DNA of 64,000 nucleotides from Whitmania pigra (Eukaryota; Annelida; Clitellata; Hirudinida; Haemopidae): NCBI GenBank assembly GCA_021613335.1, contig JAJTWR010000245.1, positions 1,269,501 to 1,333,500 of the forward strand, read 5' to 3'. Shown piece by piece: positions 31,928 to 42,035 of this stretch (position 1 is its first letter; each line of letters starts with the position of its first letter). The notes under the pieces were generated by a model. It saw only the letters and a program-made list of their open reading frames with translations, ran no database searches and was not told where the DNA came from. The position numbers and the translations under genes were made by a program.

Positions 31928-33520
31928 CTGATTATGTTTCATCAAATATGAGCACCTTATTTGTTGTATTGCCAACAGATTTTGAGATTTTCATACTATG
32001 AGTACTTATTGCACAATTTGTTTCTTTGTACTAGAGCCAAAATATTATGAACGTTATCCATTTTGTTGGACTATTGCTAGTCTCATTACTTGTTTGAATT
32101 TTCAATTTCGTTTTATTGTCATAGCAATTTGATCTCAGTTAAGTGACACGATTTTCCACGACGCTCTTAATACTATCTTCAGCTTTATTGAGGATATTTT
32201 TGATACGTAATTATTTTATATCTCATGGCTTATTTTTCAATGAACTTGTTAGTTGAGATCTGCATTAGCTCGCATTATCGATTTTGATATTTGTATAAGA
32301 TTGTCTATGATCTCATTGAAATAGATATTCCAGCTAATAATTTATTGGTTGCCATTTTTCTATCCATTGCACTAATTCCAAGATTCTGGCAATAATTTAT
32401 CGAAGATATTAAGTTAGTTCACTGAGTCTTATTACTGGTTGTGGACAGCGTGGAAAAGAATCATGGCTTGAGATGAATTTATTGAAAGCTTTCTAGGTGT
32501 AGCACTTTACTGACGTTGTTAGGAATGAAGTTTAAAATTAATTTGGTTTCAGAGAGAAATGTAAAACCTCTCCTTAACTGAGATTAGAAAAGCTTTGAAT
32601 AAAAGACATTGACACTCATTAAGGCAAAAAACATATTTTACTTCTTTATAGAGAACTTTCGCATTTTAAAACTTTTTAGTATCCATCACAATCCGTTGTT
32701 TGAGGAGCGTCGTCTCACCTTTTCGTTCATCTTTCAGGCTTCTTAAATTTTGATTTAAGCGGATTAACTTGGTACATGTTACCTAATCGACTTTAACTCC
32801 AGTCAATCCACTTGACGTACAACAATAGTTTGAGTAAATAGAGCACTTTATTTTAAGAACATTTCATCTGCTACAAGTTTAAGAAAACTCCAACAAACAG
32901 TTCAGATAAACACTCGTAATTGGCTTAGCCTTTGAGAGCTGTTAACAGGTGTGACATCATTTTTCTAATCAGTTACTTTTACGATTTATATGGTTATTCA
33001 AACAAAAATTAATATCCTGAAACGTGAAGAAATATTTACAAATAACTAATAGCAAATAAACACCTAAGATTTAATCTCTGAATTTAGAGCAAGCAGCTAA
33101 ATCTGGATTTTGTTTACAACCTAACCAAACCAAACTTTGCCACCTAACCAAAATGGTCGCATTCCCTTGCCATCTTTGACATTTCCAATTATTCACATTT
33201 GCAGGAATAGGTTCAACCTGAAGTTCAAAGCTAATAGCTTTATAATTTGTCAAAACACTAATAATCTGTCAAAACATTTATTCGGTCGAAACATTTGATG
33301 TAGTTAAGTAGGTTTTAAAATAGTTAAACAGGATTAAGGGGTGGCGTCAAGACAGACTTCATATGCATACACATGTTCATAACTGTGTATTAAATGTAAT
33401 TAACTAAATTAGATAATACACAGACAGATCAAACAATAATTACATCAAAAGAGATCATGTATCATGTGTTTCCTAACGTGACTTAGAGTTCCCTAATAAG
33501 GTGGTTAAGTTCATTATCAC
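31928..33520. other. PP2C 3' UTR and intergenic DNA
   Basis: AATAAA at 32598-32603 may end the PP2C transcript. The rest is AT-rich without a supportable gene. Confidence 0.45.
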
Positions 33521-33527
33521 CTTCAGA

Positions 33528-34405
33528 TATATATAAGACATTCTTAATGTTCAACATCTGTTGTATAGTTCTGGATTTAGTGTAAATATCCTTCTTTTAC
33601 TTGGAATAAAGACGCAAATTAGTTGGTTGACAAAATATTGAAGGCGTTGAGGTTAATAAACATTTTTTCTGTGAAATTTGCAGTAGTCCTAAATCGTTAT
33701 TTGCTTATTTTAATGTATATTTACTTTTTTAGTATTGATTTTATTAGCTTCCCATTTACTCAAGTACTTACACTTCTTCTAGTGGAAAATTCTATAAACG
33801 CCAACAATTTCCTTTATCAAAGGTAAGATGACTGCATTAAAATGAACTTAGCATCTGTTGTAATCTGTAAAACTCGTTCATTAGCAAAACTATAACTAAA
33901 CTTATCACATACTTCCAGGAAAACACATACTATTGTGTATTTCTGAAATAACCGCTTTATTCTTACTAGTATTAGTAATTACTAGTAAAACATCTTTGTT
34001 CGATATCAGTACTTATTTTACTAGGTAATACTAGTTTATTGGGAAAAGGGATAAATTGGAATGATTATTGGAAGAACGTCATTTTGCAATAAAAAACGAG
34101 GATGAACATACGTTTTGACATAGTTTTCTATGGGGAGTTTTCTATGTTCAAAAGATTTGCAAATTTGAGATCTTGAGCAAATCACCGATTTTTAACGCGC
34201 TGATTTTAATGGTCATTTATATCTGCTAGATGTGTACAAATTATTTTTGATTAAAATCTTTTATGCCCGCCTTCATAAATAAAAACGTTTTGCTACTAAA
34301 GTTAAATTTATTAATGCAAAACCAATCCAATCGGATGCATTTTTTTTCAGTCGAGACAACTTTAAAAGACAAGACCACTTTACAAGATAACCATCTACGT
34401 AAGAA
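33528..34405 (+). promoter_or_regulatory. Candidate promoter and 5' UTR exons of FoxA paralogue 2
   Basis: TATATATAA at 33528-33536 looks like a TATA box. A presumptive leader runs to the donor AAAG|GTAAGA at 33822 and rejoins at the strong acceptor TTTTTTTCAG|TCGAGAC (exon from 34351), which leads into the ATG at 34406. An in-frame TAA sits just upstream of that ATG, so the leader is non-coding. Confidence 0.45.
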
Positions 34406-35947
34406 ATGCAGCACAATAATAATATTGTGGGCCAACCTTTGCATTTTAACCAGTATTTTGCTCCTAACAATCAGTTTTCGAGCACCTCGAACGACAGCAC
34501 TTTGAAAACAATGCTCACTGCTGGCATCGAAAAAGATGCTGACTTTAGAAAGGGTTATTGCGACAGTCGCGATCCCATTTTTGGAAATCAGTTTGCCTAT
34601 AACGATTACATCGTCAACAACCCCAATAACGCCGGCAATGGAACATCTCGATATCTTTATCCCACACAAACCACACCATTCATCGGATCATACATCCCTA
34701 ATCCCTCCTTCATGGGTTCGTTTGAGAATATAAACAGAAGTGGAGAAGACAAAAGTCCTGGAACCTCGTTGAATATCAATTCGAAGCCACCGTATTCATA
34801 CATATCTCTCATCACTCTGGCTATAACTTCGTCTCCAAACAAGATGTGCACTTTGAACGAAATCTACCAATTCCTCATGGATAATTACTCATTCTATCGT
34901 CAGAATAAGAAAAGGTGGCAAAATTCTATAAGACATAGTTTGTCGTACAATGACTGCTTTATTAAAGTGATCAGGAAATCAGATAAACCAGGCAAAGGAA
35001 ATTACTGGGCTCTTCATCCTGATTCTCAGAACATGTTCGAAAACGGTTGCATGTTGAGGCGCCAAAAGAGGTTTAAATGCGCAAAGAAAGAATCGAAACG
35101 TCAGAAGTTAAAAGATTCTGTCAACAGCGAATTAACGAAGTTTCAGGTATCACAAGAGCCAGAAGCAGAAGACAAAAGTCACGAGAACTCCAGAGAAAGA
35201 CCTTCGACTGATAAAAGTCCAAAATCAGAGCATGGAGTAACGATTCGAACAGAAAGCAGTACCTTTCCTTCTTCCAAAAGGCAAAAGAAATCAATGCAAA
35301 CGATGCTACCAACAAAGTTCATTAATGACAGATTTAAGCAGGAACGTGGAGTTGAACTTGAGGACTTTAGGAAAAATACTCCAAGAGCTATTAATGGCAC
35401 GTTTAAAAGTAACTTAATTTTAGATAATACGACGGAAATGACCAGACAATTTACTCAGTCTTGTAATATGTCTCAGAATCCATATTACAAATTCAACAGT
35501 ACAATTCAGGCACATCCACCTTTACCAAAGCAAACAATCAATTCTTTTAATCAGCACCGTTTTGGTGTTATGAATCAGCAGATGATCCAATCCCAAAATT
35601 GTTGTGGGACTTTACGTCGTCAGATTCAAGAGCACCCGAAGCAATGGCCGCACAACCTGAATATTGGTAACCCTAAGGTATCGGCAGAGCATCTCCAGTG
35701 CCTTGACTCAAGTGCTTCCAGTTCTAATCACCATTTTATTCCTCCTGTAGAAGAAATTAATACATTCCTTCAGCCACAACTCGTTGATCAGTCCTCTTTT
35801 ATTTCGCCCATCTACCAGCTTAACGGTTCAAACTTTTGTTCAACAAAGCCCTCTGTAGAAGCAATGCCTAATTGGTCTTCAAAACATTCATCTTGTCAAC
35901 AACTAAATTCTGAAAACGCATGGAATGGTTTATATGCAATGGAATAG
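34406..35947 (+). CDS. FoxA-like forkhead transcription factor, paralogue 2 (divergent)
   Basis: 513 codons, with the forkhead domain at residues about 127-224. The N-terminal region is clearly homologous to paralogue 1 (shared [32 protein letters not shown]), so the pair arose by local duplication after the divergent FoxA region had formed. Recognition-helix region: [35 protein letters not shown], with several changes from paralogue 1 (QQ to KK, F to Y, V to I, S to N). I find no counterpart of the FPFSINQLI Groucho/TLE motif in its C-terminus, which is Gln/Asn/Ser-rich. An AATAAA signal (35970-35975) follows the stop closely. DNA binding should be retained; co-repressor recruitment may be lost. 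Confidence 0.9.
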   Translation: MQHNNNIVGQPLHFNQYFAPNNQFSSTSNDSTLKTMLTAGIEKDADFRKGYCDSRDPIFGNQFAYNDYIVNNPNNAGNGTSRYLYPTQTTPFIGSYIPNPSFMGSFENINRSGEDKSPGTSLNINSKPPYSYISLITLAITSSPNKMCTLNEIYQFLMDNYSFYRQNKKRWQNSIRHSLSYNDCFIKVIRKSDKPGKGNYWALHPDSQNMFENGCMLRRQKRFKCAKKESKRQKLKDSVNSELTKFQVSQEPEAEDKSHENSRERPSTDKSPKSEHGVTIRTESSTFPSSKRQKKSMQTMLPTKFINDRFKQERGVELEDFRKNTPRAINGTFKSNLILDNTTEMTRQFTQSCNMSQNPYYKFNSTIQAHPPLPKQTINSFNQHRFGVMNQQMIQSQNCCGTLRRQIQEHPKQWPHNLNIGNPKVSAEHLQCLDSSASSSNHHFIPPVEEINTFLQPQLVDQSSFISPIYQLNGSNFCSTKPSVEAMPNWSSKHSSCQQLNSENAWNGLYAME

Positions 35948-35969
35948 ATCAATGGTTTGTGATTAACTC

Positions 35970-35975
35970 AATAAA
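35970..35975 (+). terminator. AATAAA polyadenylation signal
   Basis: Canonical hexamer 23 nt after the stop of FoxA paralogue 2. Confidence 0.6.
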
Positions 35976-36247
35976 TATATCGTCTAAATTCCGGAGTTTG
36001 TGGTTATGCTGCTTATAAGCTCAAGTTAATACATTACACATTATTAGTAATTTTAATGAATTTTTTTAACAAACTCAGTAAGCACGTTTAATGACAATAA
36101 AATTTGACTTCTCCGGAAGCTTACAAGCACATCTTAATTTTGTAATAAACGGTGATCCGCAAACTAGTAAGTTAATCGATAAGTTTATTGAGCGACTGAT
36201 CGAACTGATCAATTCCGGGGAACTGAAGGATGTGTAGGATCAGCCGA

Positions 36248-36318
36248 GGCTCTCGTCGTCTTCGTCGTCATCGTCGTCGTCGTCGTCGTCGTCATCATCA
36301 TCATCATCATCATCGTCA

Positions 36319-36413
<95 letters not shown>

Positions 36414-36431
36414 TCGTCGTCGTCGTCGTCG

Positions 36432-36470
<39 letters not shown>

Positions 36471-36501
36471 TCGTCGTCGTCGTCGTCCGTCGTCGTCGTC
36501 G

Positions 36502-36534
<33 letters not shown>

Positions 36535-36535
36535 G

Positions 36536-36608
<73 letters not shown>

Positions 36609-36650
36609 TTCATCTTCATCTTCATCTTCATCTTCATCATCATCATCATC

Positions 36651-36697
<47 letters not shown>

Positions 36698-36800
36698 CAT
36701 CATCATCATCATCATCATCATCATCTCATCATCATCATCAGCATCATCATCATCATCATCATCATCTTCATCTTCATCTTCATCTTCATCATTGTCGTCA
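36248..36800. repeat. Compound (CGT)n/(CAT)n/(CTT CAT)n triplet array
   Basis: About 550 bp of trinucleotide repeat that changes sharply from CGT units to CAT units near 36503. It includes a block of alternating CATCTT and several one- or two-base slips. The long Arg/His/Ser or Asp/Met ORFs on both strands are repeat artefacts. It lies between FoxA paralogue 2 and the secreted peptide gene. Confidence 0.92.
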
Positions 36801-36924
36801 TAAAAAAATCGCCTAAATACAAATAAATAAATCATCGCCACCATCGTCCTCATCATCATCATCTCCGTCATTATTAATGTTGTCTTTTTTTGATGCAAGA
36901 GAAGATATTAATAAATAGAGACTC

Positions 36925-37375
36925 AAAAAATTTCCAATCTTTTTATATTCGCCAACCAAAGAAATTAATATTGTTTTGTTTAATTTCAATTTATTAGTTT
37001 AAAGTGTTCATTATGTGCCAATTGTATGTCATCTTCGTCATTATTTGTATTTGTATTTATCCGATTTTTTGAGTGCCGTTTAGTATGCGAAGGAACTTTT
37101 TAGTCGATCCACTATTTACATACCGCCCCAACCCGAAGGCGCGCGAACACGAAACATGACGACTGTTGCTAACATCGTCGCATGCAGGAACACCACCCAA
37201 TCGGCCAATTATTAATGTTGCCATTTTTTACTGTCAATGAAGATAACAATGAACAAAGAACTGCAGTTTCTTTTTATTATAGATTCGCCAACAAACGAAA
37301 TTAATTACGTGTTACGTAATTTCAATTTATTAGATACAATCTGTCCATTGTGTTCCAATTGAATATAAGGACCTT
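36925..37375 (+). repeat. Two diverged direct copies of a segment of about 110 bp, 350 bp apart
   Basis: The block about 36945-37025 and the block about 37275-37365 share, in the same order, TTCGCCAAC.AA.GAAATTAAT, AATTTCAATTTATTAG, and (T/C)CCATTGTG or TCATTATGTG followed by CCAATTG. Both are preceded by ATTATTAATGTTG. The second copy forms the promoter of the peptide gene; the first has no gene behind it. Confidence 0.65.
37361..37370 (+). promoter_or_regulatory. TATA-like element of the secreted peptide gene
   Basis: GAATATAAGG lies 35-45 nt before the ATG at 37405, right after the CCAATTG of the duplicated segment. The spacing suits a TATA box with a very short leader. Confidence 0.45.
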
Positions 37376-37404
37376 TCATCACTTATGCTCAGATATCTCC
37401 AAAG

Positions 37405-38011
37405 ATGAAGACTACCTGTGTTTTCCTGCTTGCAATTCTGATGCTTGTCTGCGTCATGGGTTGGTTATTGGTTCTCGTTTAACTAGTTTTGTATTTTTAG
37501 AATAACTAGATGTTATGCCCGGAGTCGCTCGGGCTGAGATAGAATGTTTTATACGAAAATTTGTAATATTAATGTAGGTATTATAATGCAAAATAATTAC
37601 AAAATTTATGTAACCATTTAGGATATTTTATTTATTTTATGGGCCGAGTTTATTTGGTGGAGTTTATTTTAACCAATCATAACGCTTTGGGCACACTCTC
37701 GATTTCATATGCAGAGATTATTGAAATTGTTTTAGAATTTTACTAACCTGTGATGTCTTACTCATTTAATTGCCGTTTTAGAAGGAAATATTTGATTAAG
37801 AATGTTGTACATTGCGTTTAAACAGTTTCTGAAGCTCTGTCTGAAATAGAGAGAGTTCCTGGGAGACACTGCAGTTGGGTAAAAAAATTTCTAAAGCATA
37901 CATTTTATTATTGAATACATAATTTGAAATTATTCAAAAATAATCCGATTTCAGTTTCATGAGTGCGAGTACCCTTATCGATGTGTTTTGAACGGTGACC
38001 CGTCAAAATAG
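37405..38011 (+). CDS. Small secreted Cys-containing peptide, 3 exons, 3' end altered by a transposon
   Basis: Exons 37405-37459, 37826-37878 and 37955-38011, phases 1 and 0, encoding 54 aa. Residues 1-19 form a hydrophobic signal peptide (starts MKTTCVFLLAILML). The remaining part is short, charged and carries three Cys (in RHCSW, HECEY and YRC). An unpaired, odd number of Cys is unusual for a secreted peptide. The third exon runs into an inverted-repeat transposon: the last five codons and the TAG (38009-38011) come from the element, not from the original gene. Family unknown; secreted Cys-peptides include antimicrobial, hormone-like and venom-type molecules, and nothing here decides between them. 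AATAAA at 38588-38593 is the likely 3' end signal. Confidence 0.6.
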
Positions 38012-38196
38012 CCCAGCGACAAAATAGCCCCGTCAAAACATCTCCGTCAATGTATCTTTATAAAAAAAATATTTATATGAGTTGATACATTAACCTGTAA
38101 CTTATTTCAAATTTGATTAAATGAAATGAGTTTTATGTTTTGATGGTGCTATTTTGACGGGGCTATTTTGTCGCCGGGCTATTATGACGGGGTGCC
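37994..38196. mobile_element. 203-bp MITE-like inverted-repeat element with 9-bp target duplication
   Basis: Terminal inverted repeats of about 55 bp begin GGTGACCCGTC on the left and GGCACCCCGTC on the complement of the right end. They contain short internal repeats of the type G(T/A)CAAAATAGCCC. The element is flanked on both sides by exact copies of GTTTTGAAC (37985-37993 and 38197-38205). There is no coding capacity. The 9-bp duplication suggests a Mutator-like or similar superfamily. It sits inside the last coding exon of the peptide gene. Confidence 0.88.
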
Positions 38197-38587
38197 GTTT
38201 TGAACACCTGCGGTGAGCCGCAATTTTAGTATTTAGTTTTTAATCTCATAATAAATCTCATTTATTTAATTGAGTTTTATAAAATTACATTCTAGATTGC
38301 AATTATTTAAAAAATATATAATTTTGTTATTAATTGGTATAACTATAACAATAATTTGTATGTATAGAATTTGTTACTTTGTTTTCTTTTTATTTCTTTT
38401 TCAACAGTTATACCAAATATTGATTAACAATATCTTCAAAGTGATTTATGGTCGACTTATTCAACTGGATACAAGAATTCCAAAAGACATATTCAAACAT
38501 TATTAATATGGCTGAATTAAAATAATTTTAAACTGAATTACACTGGTATAATATGCAATTGAAATTGTAATGCATCTTTTATGATTA

Positions 38588-38593
38588 AATAAA
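38588..38593 (+). terminator. AATAAA polyadenylation signal of the peptide gene
   Basis: Hexamer in ATTAAATAAAAC about 360 nt downstream of the pre-insertion stop codon. No other gene nearby would use it. Confidence 0.4.
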
Positions 38594-38684
38594 ACTGAAA
38601 AACGAGATATTTTTTTAAATCGGTTTAGAGGATTTATTAATCAATACGACATATATCTAGGTAATTGCTGGAGTGAATTTAAAA

Positions 38685-38733
<49 letters not shown>

Positions 38734-38738
38734 TAATA

Positions 38739-38779
<41 letters not shown>

Positions 38780-38806
38780 ATAATAATAATAATATTAATA
38801 TTAATA

Positions 38807-38890
<84 letters not shown>

Positions 38891-38906
38891 TAATAATAAT
38901 AATAAA
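38685..38906. repeat. (TAA)n microsatellite, about 220 bp
   Basis: TAA array with TTA-switch and ATA slips near 38728-38815, partly self-complementary. Downstream DNA (39050-39110) has further weak ATA/CTA runs. No gene is seen from 38600 to 39600. Confidence 0.9.
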
Positions 38907-39607
38907 AACAGTGTTAATAAATTGAATAATATTATTAATTACATTCATTTAACAGTCTATAAGGCTAATCTAAAAATTATCTGATGAACAGATCAAAAGA
39001 CGAAATATCTTATATCTTTTAATTTTCGGTTCATTGAACTGCTAATAATGATAATAATAATGACTATAATAGTACTACTGCTACTAATAATATCAATAAT
39101 AATAATTATAATTAGATAAAATCGTTTACAGGTGTGCATCTGTCAAAATTGCAATAAACTATTGTCTCGCCTCAGACGCTAAAAAATTAACATAAAATTA
39201 ATATGAATTAATATATTACATATATATATAATATAATTATATATAATTATATAAATATAAATAATATCGTGCGTATTTATTTTATTTTTATTTTTAGTTT
39301 GTTTAAATTTATAATACACAGGATCCAGGATCTTTGGAAATGATTTAGCTTTACACCATATTTAATTATTCAATGAAACGAACTGTCCGGTCACGGGAGC
39401 TACCACAACTAGCTTTCTAATTATCTCTTCAGGACAACGAAATCCTTTTATATGGAATATATTAGTCGTTATTGTTATTGTCATCGTCATTGTGTGCAGG
39501 TTGTCCGAACTGTTTATATTCTTACATGCGGTTTTAATGGCAACAGTCGCTATGTTTAATTATTTATGTAATTATTAATTATTATGATTCATCACGAAGT
39601 ATTAACC

Positions 39608-39818
39608 AGGCGTCGTTAGACGAGTGATTAAGACTTTCGTCTTGGTGCGAATCCATTAGGAGTTCAAATCCCAGCCTCTCTCAAGCCTCAATTGTTACCT
39701 GACGGCTTTATTCCATCAAATGGGATATATATACCTAAGCGCTATATAAATGGTTAAAAGAAGCGCCTCTGACTTGCTTTGCACATGGCGCTATATCAAT
39801 GAACTATAATTACAACAG
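39608..39818 (+). mobile_element. tRNA-derived SINE, copy 1
   Basis: The head resembles a tRNA promoter: A-box-like TTAGACGAGTGATTAAGAC and B-box-like AGTTCAAATCC (39661-39671). The tail contains GCGCTATATAAATGG, GCGCCTCTGAC and TGGCGCTATATCAATGAA and ends in an ATTACAAC-type tail. The same tail occurs at 58.4 kb. The copy is diverged. Confidence 0.75.
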
Positions 39819-40619
39819 TCGACATTGCCATTGTCATCAAGTCTCTTCATTTTGTTTAAAAATTTAAACTCCGTTGAGAGTCCCTTTTTGTCGAACCCTA
39901 CATTATGTGGCATATTTTTTTATTTATTTAAAAAAAATTGTTTGTTTTATTAACGTCCGTTGCATATCTAGATGATTAGGACGGTTATTTATTTATAATG
40001 GTCAGTCAATGTAATGTTTATGTATGTTAAATAACATTTAATAAATTACAATGTTTTTTCAAGATCTCCCTGCTACCACACTTTACATCGCTCGGAGAGA
40101 TTCATTTCTGAATTGTCCTTGCATTTAAAAACTTTAGAAAAGGTTTTAAAGTTCTTCATAGACATGTTAATCCTGTTTTAGTAATTTGAAATAATTTATT
40201 AATTCAGTTATTAATTAATGTATTTAATGACATCAGCTTAAAATTGTAATTAATAAAATTGATTTGCGATATTTTAATAAAACACTTATTTTGATAAACT
40301 TATCACAAAGAAATTTTTTTCAGACATTTTAAAGCTTTTTAATAATTTACATGCATAATATTTTTTGGGCATTTATTAATCGATTGAATGAAATAATGAA
40401 TGAATTAATTATTTGAATCACTTTTTATTAAACCTTGTATTGTCTTAAAAATAGACATTTGTTCAGAATCAATTATGCAACGGACTTTAATCAAATAAAT
40501 AAATTAGAATTAATAAATAAAACAAATCAGCTTTAAGGAAACGCAAGCTTCCGCTAGCAAGCTGACCCTGAAATATCAGTTAATTAAGAAAACAAATAAT
40601 AAACCCGTCAAATAAACAA

Positions 40620-41720
40620 TTAATCAAGAATACCACGAACTAAGTACAATTTGTAGGACAATTTAAATAATAAATATAATAGCATGAATGGTCCAGTCTG
40701 TGTATGATTTTTGATAGATGAAGGAATGGTGTTGTATAGTCTAGGTCCGTAACATGTTATTGAAAAGAGCTTGAGGGTGGTTTTGCCAAAAGATGGACTA
40801 TATTCATGGGTATGACGGAGGGAGTGTGAAGGTTTAGTGTAGTTGACACTTTCAGGCATAAGACCTACAAATTTATCTGGAAGGGCATTCTTATTATAAG
40901 AGAACATAAATAGAGCAGTTTGAAGACTATGTATTTGTTGAAGAGTTAATAAATTGTTATTCATAAAAGTTAAATCTGTATGAGATGAAATTGGCAGTGA
41001 GAATATTATACGGATGATACGCTTTTGTAGAATATGTAGTTGGTTTAAACGAGTGTGATAAGTAGATGCCCATACAGTATTACAGTAAGTGAGATATGGA
41101 TAAATAAGAGAAAAATATAATAGTAATGCTGTCTTGGTATTTACGAAAGGACGGATTCTGGCAATGATACCAATATTCCTCGCTATTCGACCCTGTATAT
41201 ATTTTATGTGTGCATGCCAGGATAGATGTTCATCAAGTATAACACCAAGATAACGAAAGCTAGTGACTCTCACAAGATCAATATTATTTGTGGAAGTAGG
41301 AGAGTCACAAAATATGGCCTTTTTTGGAGAATGAAAAGTAATGAAATGTTAAGTGTAAGTCGATTAGCAATAATCCAGTTATTGATGTTATGAAGTTCCT
41401 TATTTAAATATTGAATAAGGTTATTGATGTTGTCACCGGAAGTATAAACAGCGATGTCATCAGCATACAATAATGCCTTAAACAAATTGGATGTACAATT
41501 GAAATCATTCATATACACAAGAAAAAGAAGTGGACCTAAAATAGATCCTTGAGGTACCATAATTTACAATGAGATCTTCAGAGTTTGTGTTATTACAAAC
41601 AACCCTTTGCTTTCTACTAGCTAAATAATCAATGAACCAGTTTAAAACTATGCCTCTAACACCATAATATTCAAGTTTAAAAAATAAAATTTGGCGATTC
41701 ACTGATTCAATTTGGTTGTT
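40620..41720 (-). mobile_element. 5'-truncated non-LTR retrotransposon (jockey/CR1-like reverse transcriptase), frameshifted
   Basis: Minus-strand frames carry NWFIDYLASRKQRVV, VPQGSILGPLLFLVYMNDF, the RT active site LLYADDIAVY (41455-41466) and the C-terminal region FRYLGVILDEHLSWHAHI, PYLTYCNTVWASTY and LHILQKRIIRII. The frames are broken near 41273, 41340 and 41560, and the endonuclease and N-terminal RT are missing, so it is a dead copy. Confidence 0.9.
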
Positions 41721-41829
41721 CTTATATTATTTCGTAATGCTCAAAAGAGACATGCTTTTGAGCCTTAATTCCACCATTAACATTAATTAATTATTAATTA
41801 TTCCAATATTATGCTGAATAGTTAACATC

Positions 41830-42024
41830 ATGGTGACCCTTTTATTAATATTTCTTACTTACTTTCCATGCTTAACTTACTGTAACTTAGTTTTGGAATT
41901 CACTTATCGAATATCTTTCAAACATTTAATTAATTTGCATAAAAATTTACATTTACATAAAAATATCCGTATTTATTACTGTCATTCTTCGACTCATCTT
42001 ACGTTTAGTAATATTTTGATGTAA
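41830..42024 (+). mobile_element. Decayed LINE fragment in the opposite orientation
   Basis: The + strand frame TYFPCLTYCNLVLEF ... HLINLHKN ... HSSTHLTFSNILM parallels YPYLTYCNTVWAS ... RLNQLHILQK ... SSHTDLTFMNNNLL of the neighbouring minus-strand copy. It is an older, highly diverged relative inserted tail-to-tail. It ends 12 nt from the stop codon of the M13 peptidase gene. Confidence 0.65.
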
Positions 42025-42035
42025 ATCTTTCCAAT

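Noticed and set aside
36209..36826. Arg/His-rich or Asp-rich ORFs
   Set aside because: They are translations of the CGT/CAT repeat; no start context or homology.
39608..39680. A functional tRNA gene
   Set aside because: A/B-box-like motifs are present, but there is no cloverleaf and the tail is shared with a second copy, so it is a SINE.
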